A stretch of 16,841 bases of DNA from Chloroflexota bacterium (lineage in GTDB: Bacteria > Chloroflexota > Limnocylindria > QHBO01). Positions 7,113-13,210 of the stretch are shown piece by piece. Location of the stretch: NCBI GenBank assembly GCA_005882055.1, contig VBGQ01000037.1, positions 3,757 to 20,597 of the forward strand, given 5' to 3'. The notes under the pieces are model-generated. The model did not search any database. It saw only the letters and a program-made list of their open reading frames with translations, and was not told the DNA's origin. Each line of letters opens with the position of its first letter. Within the stretch, counting starts at the first letter, position 1. A program made the translations under genes and the position numbers.

Positions 7113-7283
7113 ATGTTTCTACGATCGAGACTAGGGCGGCTGATCATGTGGATGGGCCTCGCCGCGACCGCGACGTACTTCCTGGACCCAGACCGCGGGG
7201 TGGAGAGGCGGCGGGACCTGCGCAAGCGGATCGCCAAGATGCGCAGCGCCGGAGAGCAAGCCAAACTCGACACCAGCCTCTGA
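7113..7283 (+). CDS. Small YtxH-like single-pass membrane protein, 56 aa
   Basis: This short gene reads MFLRSRLGRL, then a hydrophobic segment IMWMGLAATATYFL (about residues 11-24), then DPDRGVERRRDLRKRI and a charged helical tail ending KLDTSL. The pattern 'membrane helix - (Y/F)-L-DP-x-x-G-x-x-RR-x-x-LR-x-R' is recurrent in small YtxH/gas-vesicle-like membrane proteins of actinobacteria and related phyla, which is the basis for calling it real. The basic residues before and after the helix leave topology ambiguous, with a cytoplasmic tail likely. No good Shine-Dalgarno is seen; AGGTG abuts the ATG. It follows the hairpin at 7050-7073 and precedes a palindromic repeat. Function unknown; stress-related in some relatives. 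Confidence 0.65.
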   Translation: MFLRSRLGRLIMWMGLAATATYFLDPDRGVERRRDLRKRIAKMRSAGEQAKLDTSL

Positions 7284-7289
7284 GGCACT

Positions 7290-7328
7290 CCTCCCTATAG
7301 GGAGGTGGCGGCGAAGCCGCCGGAGGGC
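7290..7328 (+). repeat. Bipartite palindromic intergenic repeat, copy A
   Basis: A perfect palindrome CCTCCCTATAGGGAGG (7290-7305) is followed directly by a second hairpin, GGCGGC-GAA-GCCGCC (7307-7321), and then GGAGGG (7322-7327). GGAGGG could pair with the first CCTCCC instead, giving two alternative folds. The same arrangement occurs in reverse orientation at 16148-16196 and shares the exact 12-mer GGGAGGTGGCGG. It resembles REP-type elements, and lies between the 56-residue gene and the winged-helix gene. Confidence 0.65.
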
Positions 7329-7355
7329 TAGAGGTCGGAACCTGACAATGGGCCG

Positions 7356-8474
7356 GTGGCCCCGCGCACCCCGACCCTCGATCGCCGCGCGCTGAACCGC
7401 GCCCTGCTTGCCCGCCAGCTGCTGCTGACCCGCCGCTCCGAGCCCGCCGCGGCAACCATCGAGCGGCTCGTCGGAATGCAAGCCCAGGCGCCGAACCAGC
7501 CCTACATCGGGCTGTGGTCCCGGCTCACCGGATTTCGCCCCGAGGAGCTCTCGCGGCTGGTCGAAAACCGAGCGGTGGTGCGCATCTCCCTGATGCGCAA
7601 TACCATCCATCTCGTCACTGCTCGGGACGCATTCGGGATGAAGCCGCTCTGCATGCCGCTCGGCGAGCGCGGTTTCATGCGAGGCAGTCCCTGGGGCCGC
7701 GACCTGAAGGATGCCGATATGGCCGCCATCGGGCGCGCCGGCGCCGAGATCATGGGCGAGAAACCGCGCACGATCGCAGACCTCGCCAAGCAGTTGGGGC
7801 GGAGATTTCCGGATCACGACGGCGCGGCGATGGCTTACGGCGTCCGCTACATGGTGCCGCTGGTCTTCACCCCTCCGCGCGGGCTTTGGGGAGGCCGAGG
7901 CCAGGTCACGCTTACCACCTTCGAAGCCTGGCTCGGCGGCCCACCCGGTCCGTCCTTCAGCGCCGACGATCTGGTCAGGCGCTACCTGGCCGCCTTCGGA
8001 CCCGCATCGTCCGCCGATCTCCGCGCGTGGTCCGGCCTCGCGCTGCGGGCGACGTTCGAGCGCCTGAGGCCGGAGCTCAAGGTGTTCCACGATCAACGCG
8101 GCCAGGACCTCTTCGACCTGCCGCGAGCTCCGCGACCCGCGAGGGAGGTCGACGCGCCGGTCCGGCTCCTCCCCGACTACGACAACATCCTTCTGGGGCA
8201 TGCAGATCGGACGCGGATCATGCCCCACGGCAGGCATCTCGGGATGTTCAGCAGCAACGGCGTGACCCAGGGGGCTGTCTTGGTGGACGGATTCGTCCGT
8301 GCGATGTGGAAGCCGGCAACAGCGAACAGCGCGACCACCGCGCTGGTGACTCCATTCGTGAAACCTCTGCCGAAGAGCGAACAGAGGCCGATCGTCGAGG
8401 AGGCGATGAGACTTCTCGAGTTTCTGGCCCCCGGAGCGAAGCACGACGTGCGCTTCGCGGCGCCAAGCCCCTAG
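7356..8474 (+). CDS. Winged-helix DNA-binding (HTH_42; AlkX/AlkZ/YcaQ superfamily) protein
   Basis: 372 residues from a GTG; the preceding ATG at 7348 is out of frame. It matches the HTH_42 family layout. An N-terminal winged helix (RRALNRALLARQLLLTRRSE) leads to the motif GMQAQAPNQPYIGLWSRL, then VVRISLMRNTIHLVTARDA, and a C-terminal part with LLPDYDNILLGHADRTRIMP and GAVLVDGFVRAMWK. The Q-A-Q at residues 42-44 sits where AlkZ/YcaQ glycosylases carry their catalytic Q-x-Q or Q-x-D. Characterised members are DNA glycosylases that unhook interstrand crosslinks or remove alkylated bases; AlkX-type members are widespread in actinobacteria and less defined. DNA repair is the likely role, with substrate unknown. 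Its stop is four bases from the convergent HD-GYP gene. No Shine-Dalgarno is visible. Confidence 0.88.
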   Translation: MAPRTPTLDRRALNRALLARQLLLTRRSEPAAATIERLVGMQAQAPNQPYIGLWSRLTGFRPEELSRLVENRAVVRISLMRNTIHLVTARDAFGMKPLCMPLGERGFMRGSPWGRDLKDADMAAIGRAGAEIMGEKPRTIADLAKQLGRRFPDHDGAAMAYGVRYMVPLVFTPPRGLWGGRGQVTLTTFEAWLGGPPGPSFSADDLVRRYLAAFGPASSADLRAWSGLALRATFERLRPELKVFHDQRGQDLFDLPRAPRPAREVDAPVRLLPDYDNILLGHADRTRIMPHGRHLGMFSSNGVTQGAVLVDGFVRAMWKPATANSATTALVTPFVKPLPKSEQRPIVEEAMRLLEFLAPGAKHDVRFAAPSP

Positions 8475-8478
8475 GCCG

Positions 8479-9789
8479 TCACGCGGCCGGGGCCGGGGCC
8501 CGCGCCTCCGCGCGGTCTTCCTGCGACAGCACGGCAAGCGCCGCCTCGACGACCTGCGGGTTCCACTGTGTTCCGGCGCCGCGACGCAGCTCTCCCATCG
8601 CCGAGTCCCAGGGCTTCGCGTCCCGGTAGGCGCGGGCGGTCGTCATGGCATCGAGCGAATCGGCGACCGGGATCACCTGCGCGATCAGCAGCAGGCGCTT
8701 GCCGACTGTCCCGTTCGGGTAACCGAGGCCGTCGTATCGCTCGTGATGCGTCAGCACGAGATCCAGCACCTTCGCGTACTCGGAGAACTGTTTGAGGATG
8801 TCAAAGCCGAGCCTCGAGTGGGTCTCCATCACGCGCCGTTCATCAGGGCTGAGCTTGGCCGGCTTCAGCAGGATCGAGTCCGGGATGCGGATCTTGCCGA
8901 TGTCGTGGACCTTCGCGGCCAGCTCGACCACGTCGATCTCGGCTGCGGTGAAACCAAGCTTGCGCGAGATCGCGTGCGAGTAGATCGCGACGCGCTGCGA
9001 GTGCTGGAACGTGTACGGGTCGCGCCGGTCGACCTCGTCGGCCATTCGCTCCATGGCCCGCATCGCGTCTTGGCGGAGCTCGATGCGCTGCTTCAACGAG
9101 TGATAGACGAGGACGCCCGGGATGATCGAGAAGACCGGGATCCACGGCCAGCGGACCGCCCCGAACGCGGCCAGCGCGCCGACCAGGTAGAGGCTCGCGA
9201 ACTGGACGTAAACCAGACGCTGGGTTTCGAAGAACAACTCGAGCGGGCTCCGCGCCGTCGCCAGCGCGACGGCCAGGGCCACCATGAACACGTTCACGGA
9301 GTACAGCGAGACTGCCGACGCCACCAGGACGAGCGCGTCCTGCGGTCCGGCCAGGCCGCTCCGCGCCGACACCCCGCCGGCAGCCAGGACGGCGCCGGCC
9401 GCCAGGGCGGAAAAGTACGCCTGGCCGCCGTTGAAGATGATGTTGATTCCGATCGCGCGCAGGGGAGGTGCCTGGCGCGTGGCACGAACTTTCCGAAACG
9501 CCGCGAGCCCGATATCGACCGCCTGCAGGCCGCCGACAAGGGTGGCCGCCTGCCAGACCGGCAAGAGAAGGACAGCCGCAAAGAAGACCGCGCTGGCCAC
9601 GCTGACCTTGGCGCTGATGTTGATGTGGAGCGGAAACTCGAGCGCCAGGATCGCGGTCACTGCGATCGAGGCGATCAGCCACCAGTCGGCCGGCTCCTCC
9701 TCCAGGCGGCCGCCGTTGACCGCCAGCGTTCCGACCGCCGCCAACCCGACGGCGAGTCGAAACAGCTCGGAGCGCCGGCGCGGCGACAA
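8479..9789 (-). CDS. Membrane HD-GYP domain protein (c-di-GMP phosphodiesterase-type)
   Basis: 436 residues. Residues 1-230 contain about six or seven hydrophobic helices, an unassigned membrane sensor region. Residues about 245-420 are an HD-GYP domain: H263 in FQHSQRV, the metal pair H295-D296 in KVHDIGKIRIP, H323, H348-H349 in THHERYDGLGYP with the GYP signature intact, and D377/D380 in VADSLDAMTT. All expected metal residues appear present, so activity against c-di-GMP (or, in some relatives, other cyclic dinucleotides) is plausible. The tail is Ala/Pro-rich. The start is a TTG at 9789; an in-frame TAG two codons upstream rules out a longer form, and there is no Shine-Dalgarno. It may rely on re-initiation after the small secreted gene that ends three bases earlier. 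Confidence 0.9.
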   Translation of the reverse strand: MSPRRRSELFRLAVGLAAVGTLAVNGGRLEEEPADWWLIASIAVTAILALEFPLHINISAKVSVASAVFFAAVLLLPVWQAATLVGGLQAVDIGLAAFRKVRATRQAPPLRAIGINIIFNGGQAYFSALAAGAVLAAGGVSARSGLAGPQDALVLVASAVSLYSVNVFMVALAVALATARSPLELFFETQRLVYVQFASLYLVGALAAFGAVRWPWIPVFSIIPGVLVYHSLKQRIELRQDAMRAMERMADEVDRRDPYTFQHSQRVAIYSHAISRKLGFTAAEIDVVELAAKVHDIGKIRIPDSILLKPAKLSPDERRVMETHSRLGFDILKQFSEYAKVLDLVLTHHERYDGLGYPNGTVGKRLLLIAQVIPVADSLDAMTTARAYRDAKPWDSAMGELRRGAGTQWNPQVVEAALAVLSQEDRAEARAPAPAA

Positions 9790-9792
9790 CGA

Positions 9793-10105
9793 CTAGGCCT
9801 GTGGCAGCGTGAAGTAGAGGTGGACACAGGAGCCCGGTCGGCACCATGATCTTCATGTCAACCGCGGTGTGCGGCTGATGTGCCGAGTCATATACCCGCG
9901 ACGTCGTGTAGGTCGCAAGCGGCAGTCCCAGGCTGAGAGGGCTTTGGGTCCACACGCTGTCGTAGACCAGCACGGTGTGCCCGCCCGGTGTGACGATCGG
10001 CACGATGGGGTCCCAGTCGCAGTACGTCGCCCATGCCCCGGCGCTCGTCGGCGAGCACATCAGAATCCCGGCCGCAAGTGCGGCGGCCACAACCACCCTT
10101 TTCAC
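9793..10105 (-). pseudogene. Small secreted protein (about 103 aa), single-base frame break near its 3' end
   Basis: The start is GTG at 10105, with Shine-Dalgarno GGAGGG (10113-10118) seven bases upstream; the TTG at 10120 is inside that site and not the start. The signal peptide is KRVVVAAALAAGILM ending TSAGA. The mature part has YCDWDPIVPIVTPGGHTVLV and TAVDMKIMVPTG. Beyond that, the same frame runs on through the whole HD-GYP gene as Arg/Gly noise. If one base of the GGG/CCC run at 9833-9835 is removed, it instead reads T-G-SCVHLYFTLPQA and stops at 9793-9795, just before the HD-GYP start at 9789. That corrected reading keeps the beta-strand character and pairs the two remaining Cys. No named family recognised; probably an exported beta-sandwich protein. 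Confidence 0.6.
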
Positions 10106-10196
10106 CCCAAATCCCTCCAAAAAACTGAAGAAACGCTGAGATGAGAACGCTAGTGGCGGCTGGTTCGATCTCCTGTAAGAAAAATGTAAATCGATG

Positions 10197-10931
10197 CTAG
10201 ACGGCGATGTCCTTTCGGGAAAAGCGAAGGGTCCCGAGCACGAGGGCGATGGCGCCCACCGCCACGACCACGGCCATATTGGCGACCTGCAACCCGTGCA
10301 GCAGGGGCGTGCCGTAGTAGTAGAAGGCGGACAGGCGAAGCGTCGCCTCCGGCAGCTTGAGCTCCGGGCCGACGAAGCTGATGAAGAACCACGCCGCGAG
10401 CAGGAAGCTGACCAACCCGGTATCGGCCGCGGTGCGCAGCCACCCGGCCGCGAGGAACCCGATCGCCGCGACGAGCAGTCCCATCGGGATCAGGCCCAGC
10501 GTCGCCGCCACCACGTTGGCGGTGTTCAGGGTCACGCCCGAGGCCGACGACGCCACCAGCGTGGCCACCAGTGCGGCAAGCCCGATCACGGCGGCCGCCG
10601 TCGACAGAGCCGCGAACCGGCCCAGGAGCACCCGGGCGCGCGAGCGCGGAGCCGAGAGCACCAGGTCAAGCCGTCCGTCACTTTCGTCCGAGGCCCAGCG
10701 GTTCACCTGCGTGACCGCAAACGCCATCAGGAAGATCGGCAGGATGCCGAACATCGCCCCGAGGAAGCTGGCGTTGAAATCGGAGTTGCCACCGCTGAGG
10801 TTCTTCAGCAGGTCCTGCAGGACAGGCGAGCCCGCGTACAGCGTGCCGAGCTTGGCCTCGATCTGCTTGACGACGACAACGATCCAGCCCGCCCAGCCGG
10901 CGACGAGCAGCGCCCACCAGAGGGTCGGCAT
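10197..10931 (-). CDS. ABC-2 type exporter permease, C-terminal half
   Basis: 244 residues from the ATG at 10931 (MPTLWWALLVAGWAGWIVVV). The same frame reads upstream to about 10990 as CPVGDWSLRSVYARSLGVIA, so this is more likely the second half of one permease than a separate gene. It has about six membrane helices. The cytoplasmic-loop motif DGRLDLVLSAPRSRARVLL and the SAFYYYGTPLLHG segment both recur in the N-terminal half, showing that the permease is an internal duplication. It ends LGTLRFSRKDIAV. It would form the membrane channel of the exporter driven by the ATPase upstream. Joined with the N-terminal half, the protein would be about 525 residues, the usual size of the duplicated ABC-2 permeases found beside GbsR/MarR-type regulators. 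Confidence 0.8.
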   Translation of the reverse strand: MPTLWWALLVAGWAGWIVVVVKQIEAKLGTLYAGSPVLQDLLKNLSGGNSDFNASFLGAMFGILPIFLMAFAVTQVNRWASDESDGRLDLVLSAPRSRARVLLGRFAALSTAAAVIGLAALVATLVASSASGVTLNTANVVAATLGLIPMGLLVAAIGFLAAGWLRTAADTGLVSFLLAAWFFISFVGPELKLPEATLRLSAFYYYGTPLLHGLQVANMAVVVAVGAIALVLGTLRFSRKDIAV

Positions 10932-10936
10932 CGCGA

Positions 10937-11773
10937 TCACCCCCAGGCTGCGCGCGTAAACGGAGCGGAGCGACCAGTCGCCGACCGGGCACGGCGGGCG
11001 AAGAGCCAGATCGCCGCTCCGCTCAGGATGAGCGCCAGCGCCAGCAGGAAGAGCATCGCGCCGGCGCTTGCGCCGTAGCCGGCGATCAGCGGCTTGCTCA
11101 GGTTGTAGTAGTAGATGGGCGAGAGGCGGGAGATCCACTCGGTGTTCGGGATCACGCGGTGGACCATGTCCACCACGATGAGAACCAGGAGCAGTCCCGC
11201 CGTCCAGCCGGCGGCCGGGCCGCGCTCGTGCGTGAACTGCGATACGAGCAGAGCAACCGCCCCGAACACAGCGCAGATGAGTGCGAGGTTGAGCCCGAAC
11301 AGCAGGGCATCGACAAACGTGAAGTCCGCCTTGAACGCAATGCCAGCGAGATAGGCGAGGATCCCGATCAGCACGGCCATCACGAGCAATGCGGTCCATA
11401 TGGCCGCGAGCTTCTCGAGCGCGACCCGCACACGGCTGCGCGGAGCCGAGAGCAGTACGTCGAGCGAGGCGCGATCCTCCTCGCCCCGCAGCATCCGGCT
11501 ACCAGCCAGGATCGGCCAGATGACCATCAGGAAGATGAAGATGCCGATCTTGAACGTCGCGTAGCCGCCGATCGTGTCGGCCTTGATCGCATCGGCGTTC
11601 CACGAGAACGAGGCGGCCAGGCTGAGCAGGGCCGCCCGCGCCTCGGGCGTCTTGACGAGCTCGGACACGCTCGCCATCGGCGAGACGATGACCAGGCCCA
11701 TGCCGACCCCCCATCCGAGGATGGCGACCCGATAGTCGCGCAGGCTCTTCAGGAAGACGCTCTTAAACCACAC
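10937..11773 (-). CDS. ABC-2 type exporter permease, N-terminal half
   Basis: 278 residues. The opening MWFKSVFLKSLRDYRVAILG leads into a first helix (GWGVGMGLVIVSPMA). Further helices include FKIGIFIFLMVIWPILAGSR and LLVMAVLIGILAYLAG. The loop EDRASLDVLLSAPRSRVRVAL and the SPIYYYNLSKPLIAGYG segment mirror those in the C-terminal half. The final residues after AIWLFARR (frame tail to 10937) look like out-of-frame sequence: a one-base shift in the CCC run at 10987-10989 would continue into GDWSLRSVYARSLG of the other half. The start overlaps the ATPase 3' end by 11 bases, typical of tightly coupled ABC operons. Substrate unknown; related systems export drugs, lipids or antibiotics. Confidence 0.85.
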   Translation of the reverse strand: MWFKSVFLKSLRDYRVAILGWGVGMGLVIVSPMASVSELVKTPEARAALLSLAASFSWNADAIKADTIGGYATFKIGIFIFLMVIWPILAGSRMLRGEEDRASLDVLLSAPRSRVRVALEKLAAIWTALLVMAVLIGILAYLAGIAFKADFTFVDALLFGLNLALICAVFGAVALLVSQFTHERGPAAGWTAGLLLVLIVVDMVHRVIPNTEWISRLSPIYYYNLSKPLIAGYGASAGAMLFLLALALILSGAAIWLFARRARSATGRSAPFTRAAWG

Positions 11774-12692
11774 CGGCGGCTTCCTTCGGCGCCTGGCCGT
11801 CGGCTTCGTAGAAGCGCAGGAAAGTGTCCTCCAGGCTCGGCTCGATGCTGGTCAGAGACACGACCCGGTATCGCGCCGCAGTCTTGATCACGGCGTCCGC
11901 GGAGCCCTGCACCGCGATGCGAATCACGGAGCCGTTGTTCAACGTCTCCGCGCTGGTCACCCCGTCGAGCCCGGCGAAAGACTCCGATGGAACCGGCTCG
12001 GCGAACGTGATCGTGATCTCGTAGCGCTTGATGTCCGCGAGGTCGTGGAGACCGCCGACCCGGACCAGGCGCCCCTCGCGGATGATGCCGATGCGGGAGC
12101 AGGTCTTCTCGACCTCGCTCAAGACGTGCGAGGAGAGGAACACGGTATGCCCGTCATCGCGCGCCTCCCTGACCATCGCGTCGAACTCCTGCTGGTTCAA
12201 CGGGTCGAGGCCGCTGGTCGGCTCGTCCAGAACGAGAACTCGTGGCCGGTGCATGAAGGCCTGGATGAGCACGACCTTGCGCTTGTTGCCCGTCGAGTAC
12301 TGGCGGAACTTGCGGCTCGTGTCGAGGTCGAAGCGATCGACGAGCTTCTTGAGGTAGGCATGGTCGACGCCGCCTCGAAGGTTCGCGAAGTACTCGAGGA
12401 TCTGGCCGCCGGTCAGGTTGGGGTCGAGCGAAGGCTCGCCCGGCACGTAGCCGATGAGCCTTTTGACGTCGATCGATCGCTCCCAGCAGTCGAGGCCTGC
12501 GACGCGCGCTCTGCCCGAGTCTGCGCGCAGCAGCGCCATGAGGATGCGGATGGTCGTGGTTTTGCCGGCGCCGTTGGGCCCCAGGAAGCCGAACACCTCA
12601 CCCTCGCCGACCTGCAGCGAGAGGTCGACGATGCCTCGCTTGCCGCCATAGCTTTTAGTCAGGCCCTCGATCTCGATCATTGCTTCCGTCAC
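11763..12692 (-). CDS. ABC transporter ATP-binding protein (exporter type)
   Basis: 309 residues, cytoplasmic. Walker A is GPNGAGKTT (residues 38-46). The signature region is YSTGNKRK (132-139), the variant common in ABC-2 multidrug-type ATPases. Walker B VLVLDEP has the catalytic Glu157, and the H-loop His is in LSSHVLSEVE (H189). Residues from about 220 form the C-terminal extension (RYEITITFAEPVPSESFAG to SLEDTFLRFYEADG) typical of DrrA-like subfamilies. The start is GTG at 12692 with AGGAGG eight bases upstream, inside the end of the regulator gene, and it overlaps the regulator stop as GTGA. It powers the permease encoded by the two halves downstream. Confidence 0.95.
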   Translation of the reverse strand: MTEAMIEIEGLTKSYGGKRGIVDLSLQVGEGEVFGFLGPNGAGKTTTIRILMALLRADSGRARVAGLDCWERSIDVKRLIGYVPGEPSLDPNLTGGQILEYFANLRGGVDHAYLKKLVDRFDLDTSRKFRQYSTGNKRKVVLIQAFMHRPRVLVLDEPTSGLDPLNQQEFDAMVREARDDGHTVFLSSHVLSEVEKTCSRIGIIREGRLVRVGGLHDLADIKRYEITITFAEPVPSESFAGLDGVTSAETLNNGSVIRIAVQGSADAVIKTAARYRVVSLTSIEPSLEDTFLRFYEADGQAPKEAAGVV

Positions 12693-13180
12693 CTGGTTTG
12701 CCTCCTGCGCCTCCAGCGCTCGATGATCCCGCTGCTCTCGCGGAGCCAGAATTCGTGGACCTCCACCATTTCCTTCATCCGTCGCTTCGCCCTTCCCGGT
12801 GCGAGCTGCGCATGCGCGCGGTGCATCGCGTGGAGCGAGTCTTGAACCCGGGCGAACGTGCCGGCGAACGTCGACTCCATCGATTCGGTCGCCTCGTAGA
12901 GGACTCGCTTGCTGCCCGGCGTGCCCAGGCGATGCACGACACCGACGCGCTCGAGGTCGCGCGCCGCCACGCTCGCGCCGCTCTTGCTGATACCCAGCGT
13001 GCGGGCTATCTCGTCGAGCGTCAGCGGCTCGTCACTGGCGAGCAGGAGTCCGAAGACCCGCCCGATGCTCAGCGCCAACCCGTACCTGACGTAAACGCGC
13101 CCGATGTCGTCGGCGATGCTGATCCGGGCATCGGCTTTGCTGCGCGCCCCGCTTGCGCTTTTGTTCTCTATGTTCAGCAC
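12689..13180 (-). CDS. GbsR/MarR-family transcriptional regulator
   Basis: 163 residues with a winged-helix core: GRVYVRYGLALSIGRVFGLL, LLASDEPLTLDEIARTLG and SKSGASVAARDLERVGVVHR (recognition helix about residues 63-77). A helical C-terminal dimerisation region with RRMKEMVEVHEFWLRE follows. This matches the GbsR branch of MarR-like proteins, often placed ahead of ABC-2 exporter genes. The start is GTG at 13180 with no Shine-Dalgarno; a TATATT -10 lies six bases upstream and the operator palindrome overlaps the start. It is coupled to the ATPase by a GTGA overlap. The likely role is autorepression of the whole exporter operon, relieved by an exporter substrate or related ligand (inference). 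Confidence 0.9.
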   Translation of the reverse strand: MLNIENKSASGARSKADARISIADDIGRVYVRYGLALSIGRVFGLLLASDEPLTLDEIARTLGISKSGASVAARDLERVGVVHRLGTPGSKRVLYEATESMESTFAGTFARVQDSLHAMHRAHAQLAPGRAKRRMKEMVEVHEFWLRESSGIIERWRRRRQTR

Positions 13181-13193
13181 ATGCTGAATATAG
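13168..13193. promoter_or_regulatory. Operator-like 26-bp palindrome over the regulator's start codon
   Basis: The two arms are CTATGTTCAGCA (13168-13179) and TGCTGAATATAG (13182-13193), separated by CA, with a single mismatched pair in twelve. The palindrome covers the -10 element and the first codons of the GbsR/MarR-like gene, so a bound dimer would block its transcription. It is the only strong palindrome at this operon and is therefore the best candidate for autoregulation. Confidence 0.7.
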
Positions 13194-13195
13194 CA
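13187..13195 (-). promoter_or_regulatory. Extended -10 promoter of the regulator-exporter operon, leaderless geometry
   Basis: Minus-strand TGC-TATATT is an extended -10 (TGn-TATAAT-like) whose end lies exactly six bases before the GTG at 13180. Transcription would start at the start codon. It sits in the 30-base gap behind asnB, so the exporter operon can be controlled separately from asnB. Confidence 0.5.
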
Positions 13196-13210
13196 AATAT
13201 TGGGCGCCGG

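Noticed and set aside
8843..9792. Continuous minus-strand reading frame continuing from the small secreted protein through the HD-GYP gene
   Set aside because: Past 9835 it is Arg/Gly-rich and out of frame with the well-conserved HD-GYP protein; it is a consequence of the frame break.
10980..11000. Programmed -1 frameshift in the permease
   Set aside because: No slippery heptamer or clear downstream stimulatory structure is seen at the junction; an indel is simpler.
10194..11887. Long plus-strand frames across the permease and ATPase genes
   Set aside because: They are low-complexity, highly charged shadows of well-recognised minus-strand membrane and ATPase genes.
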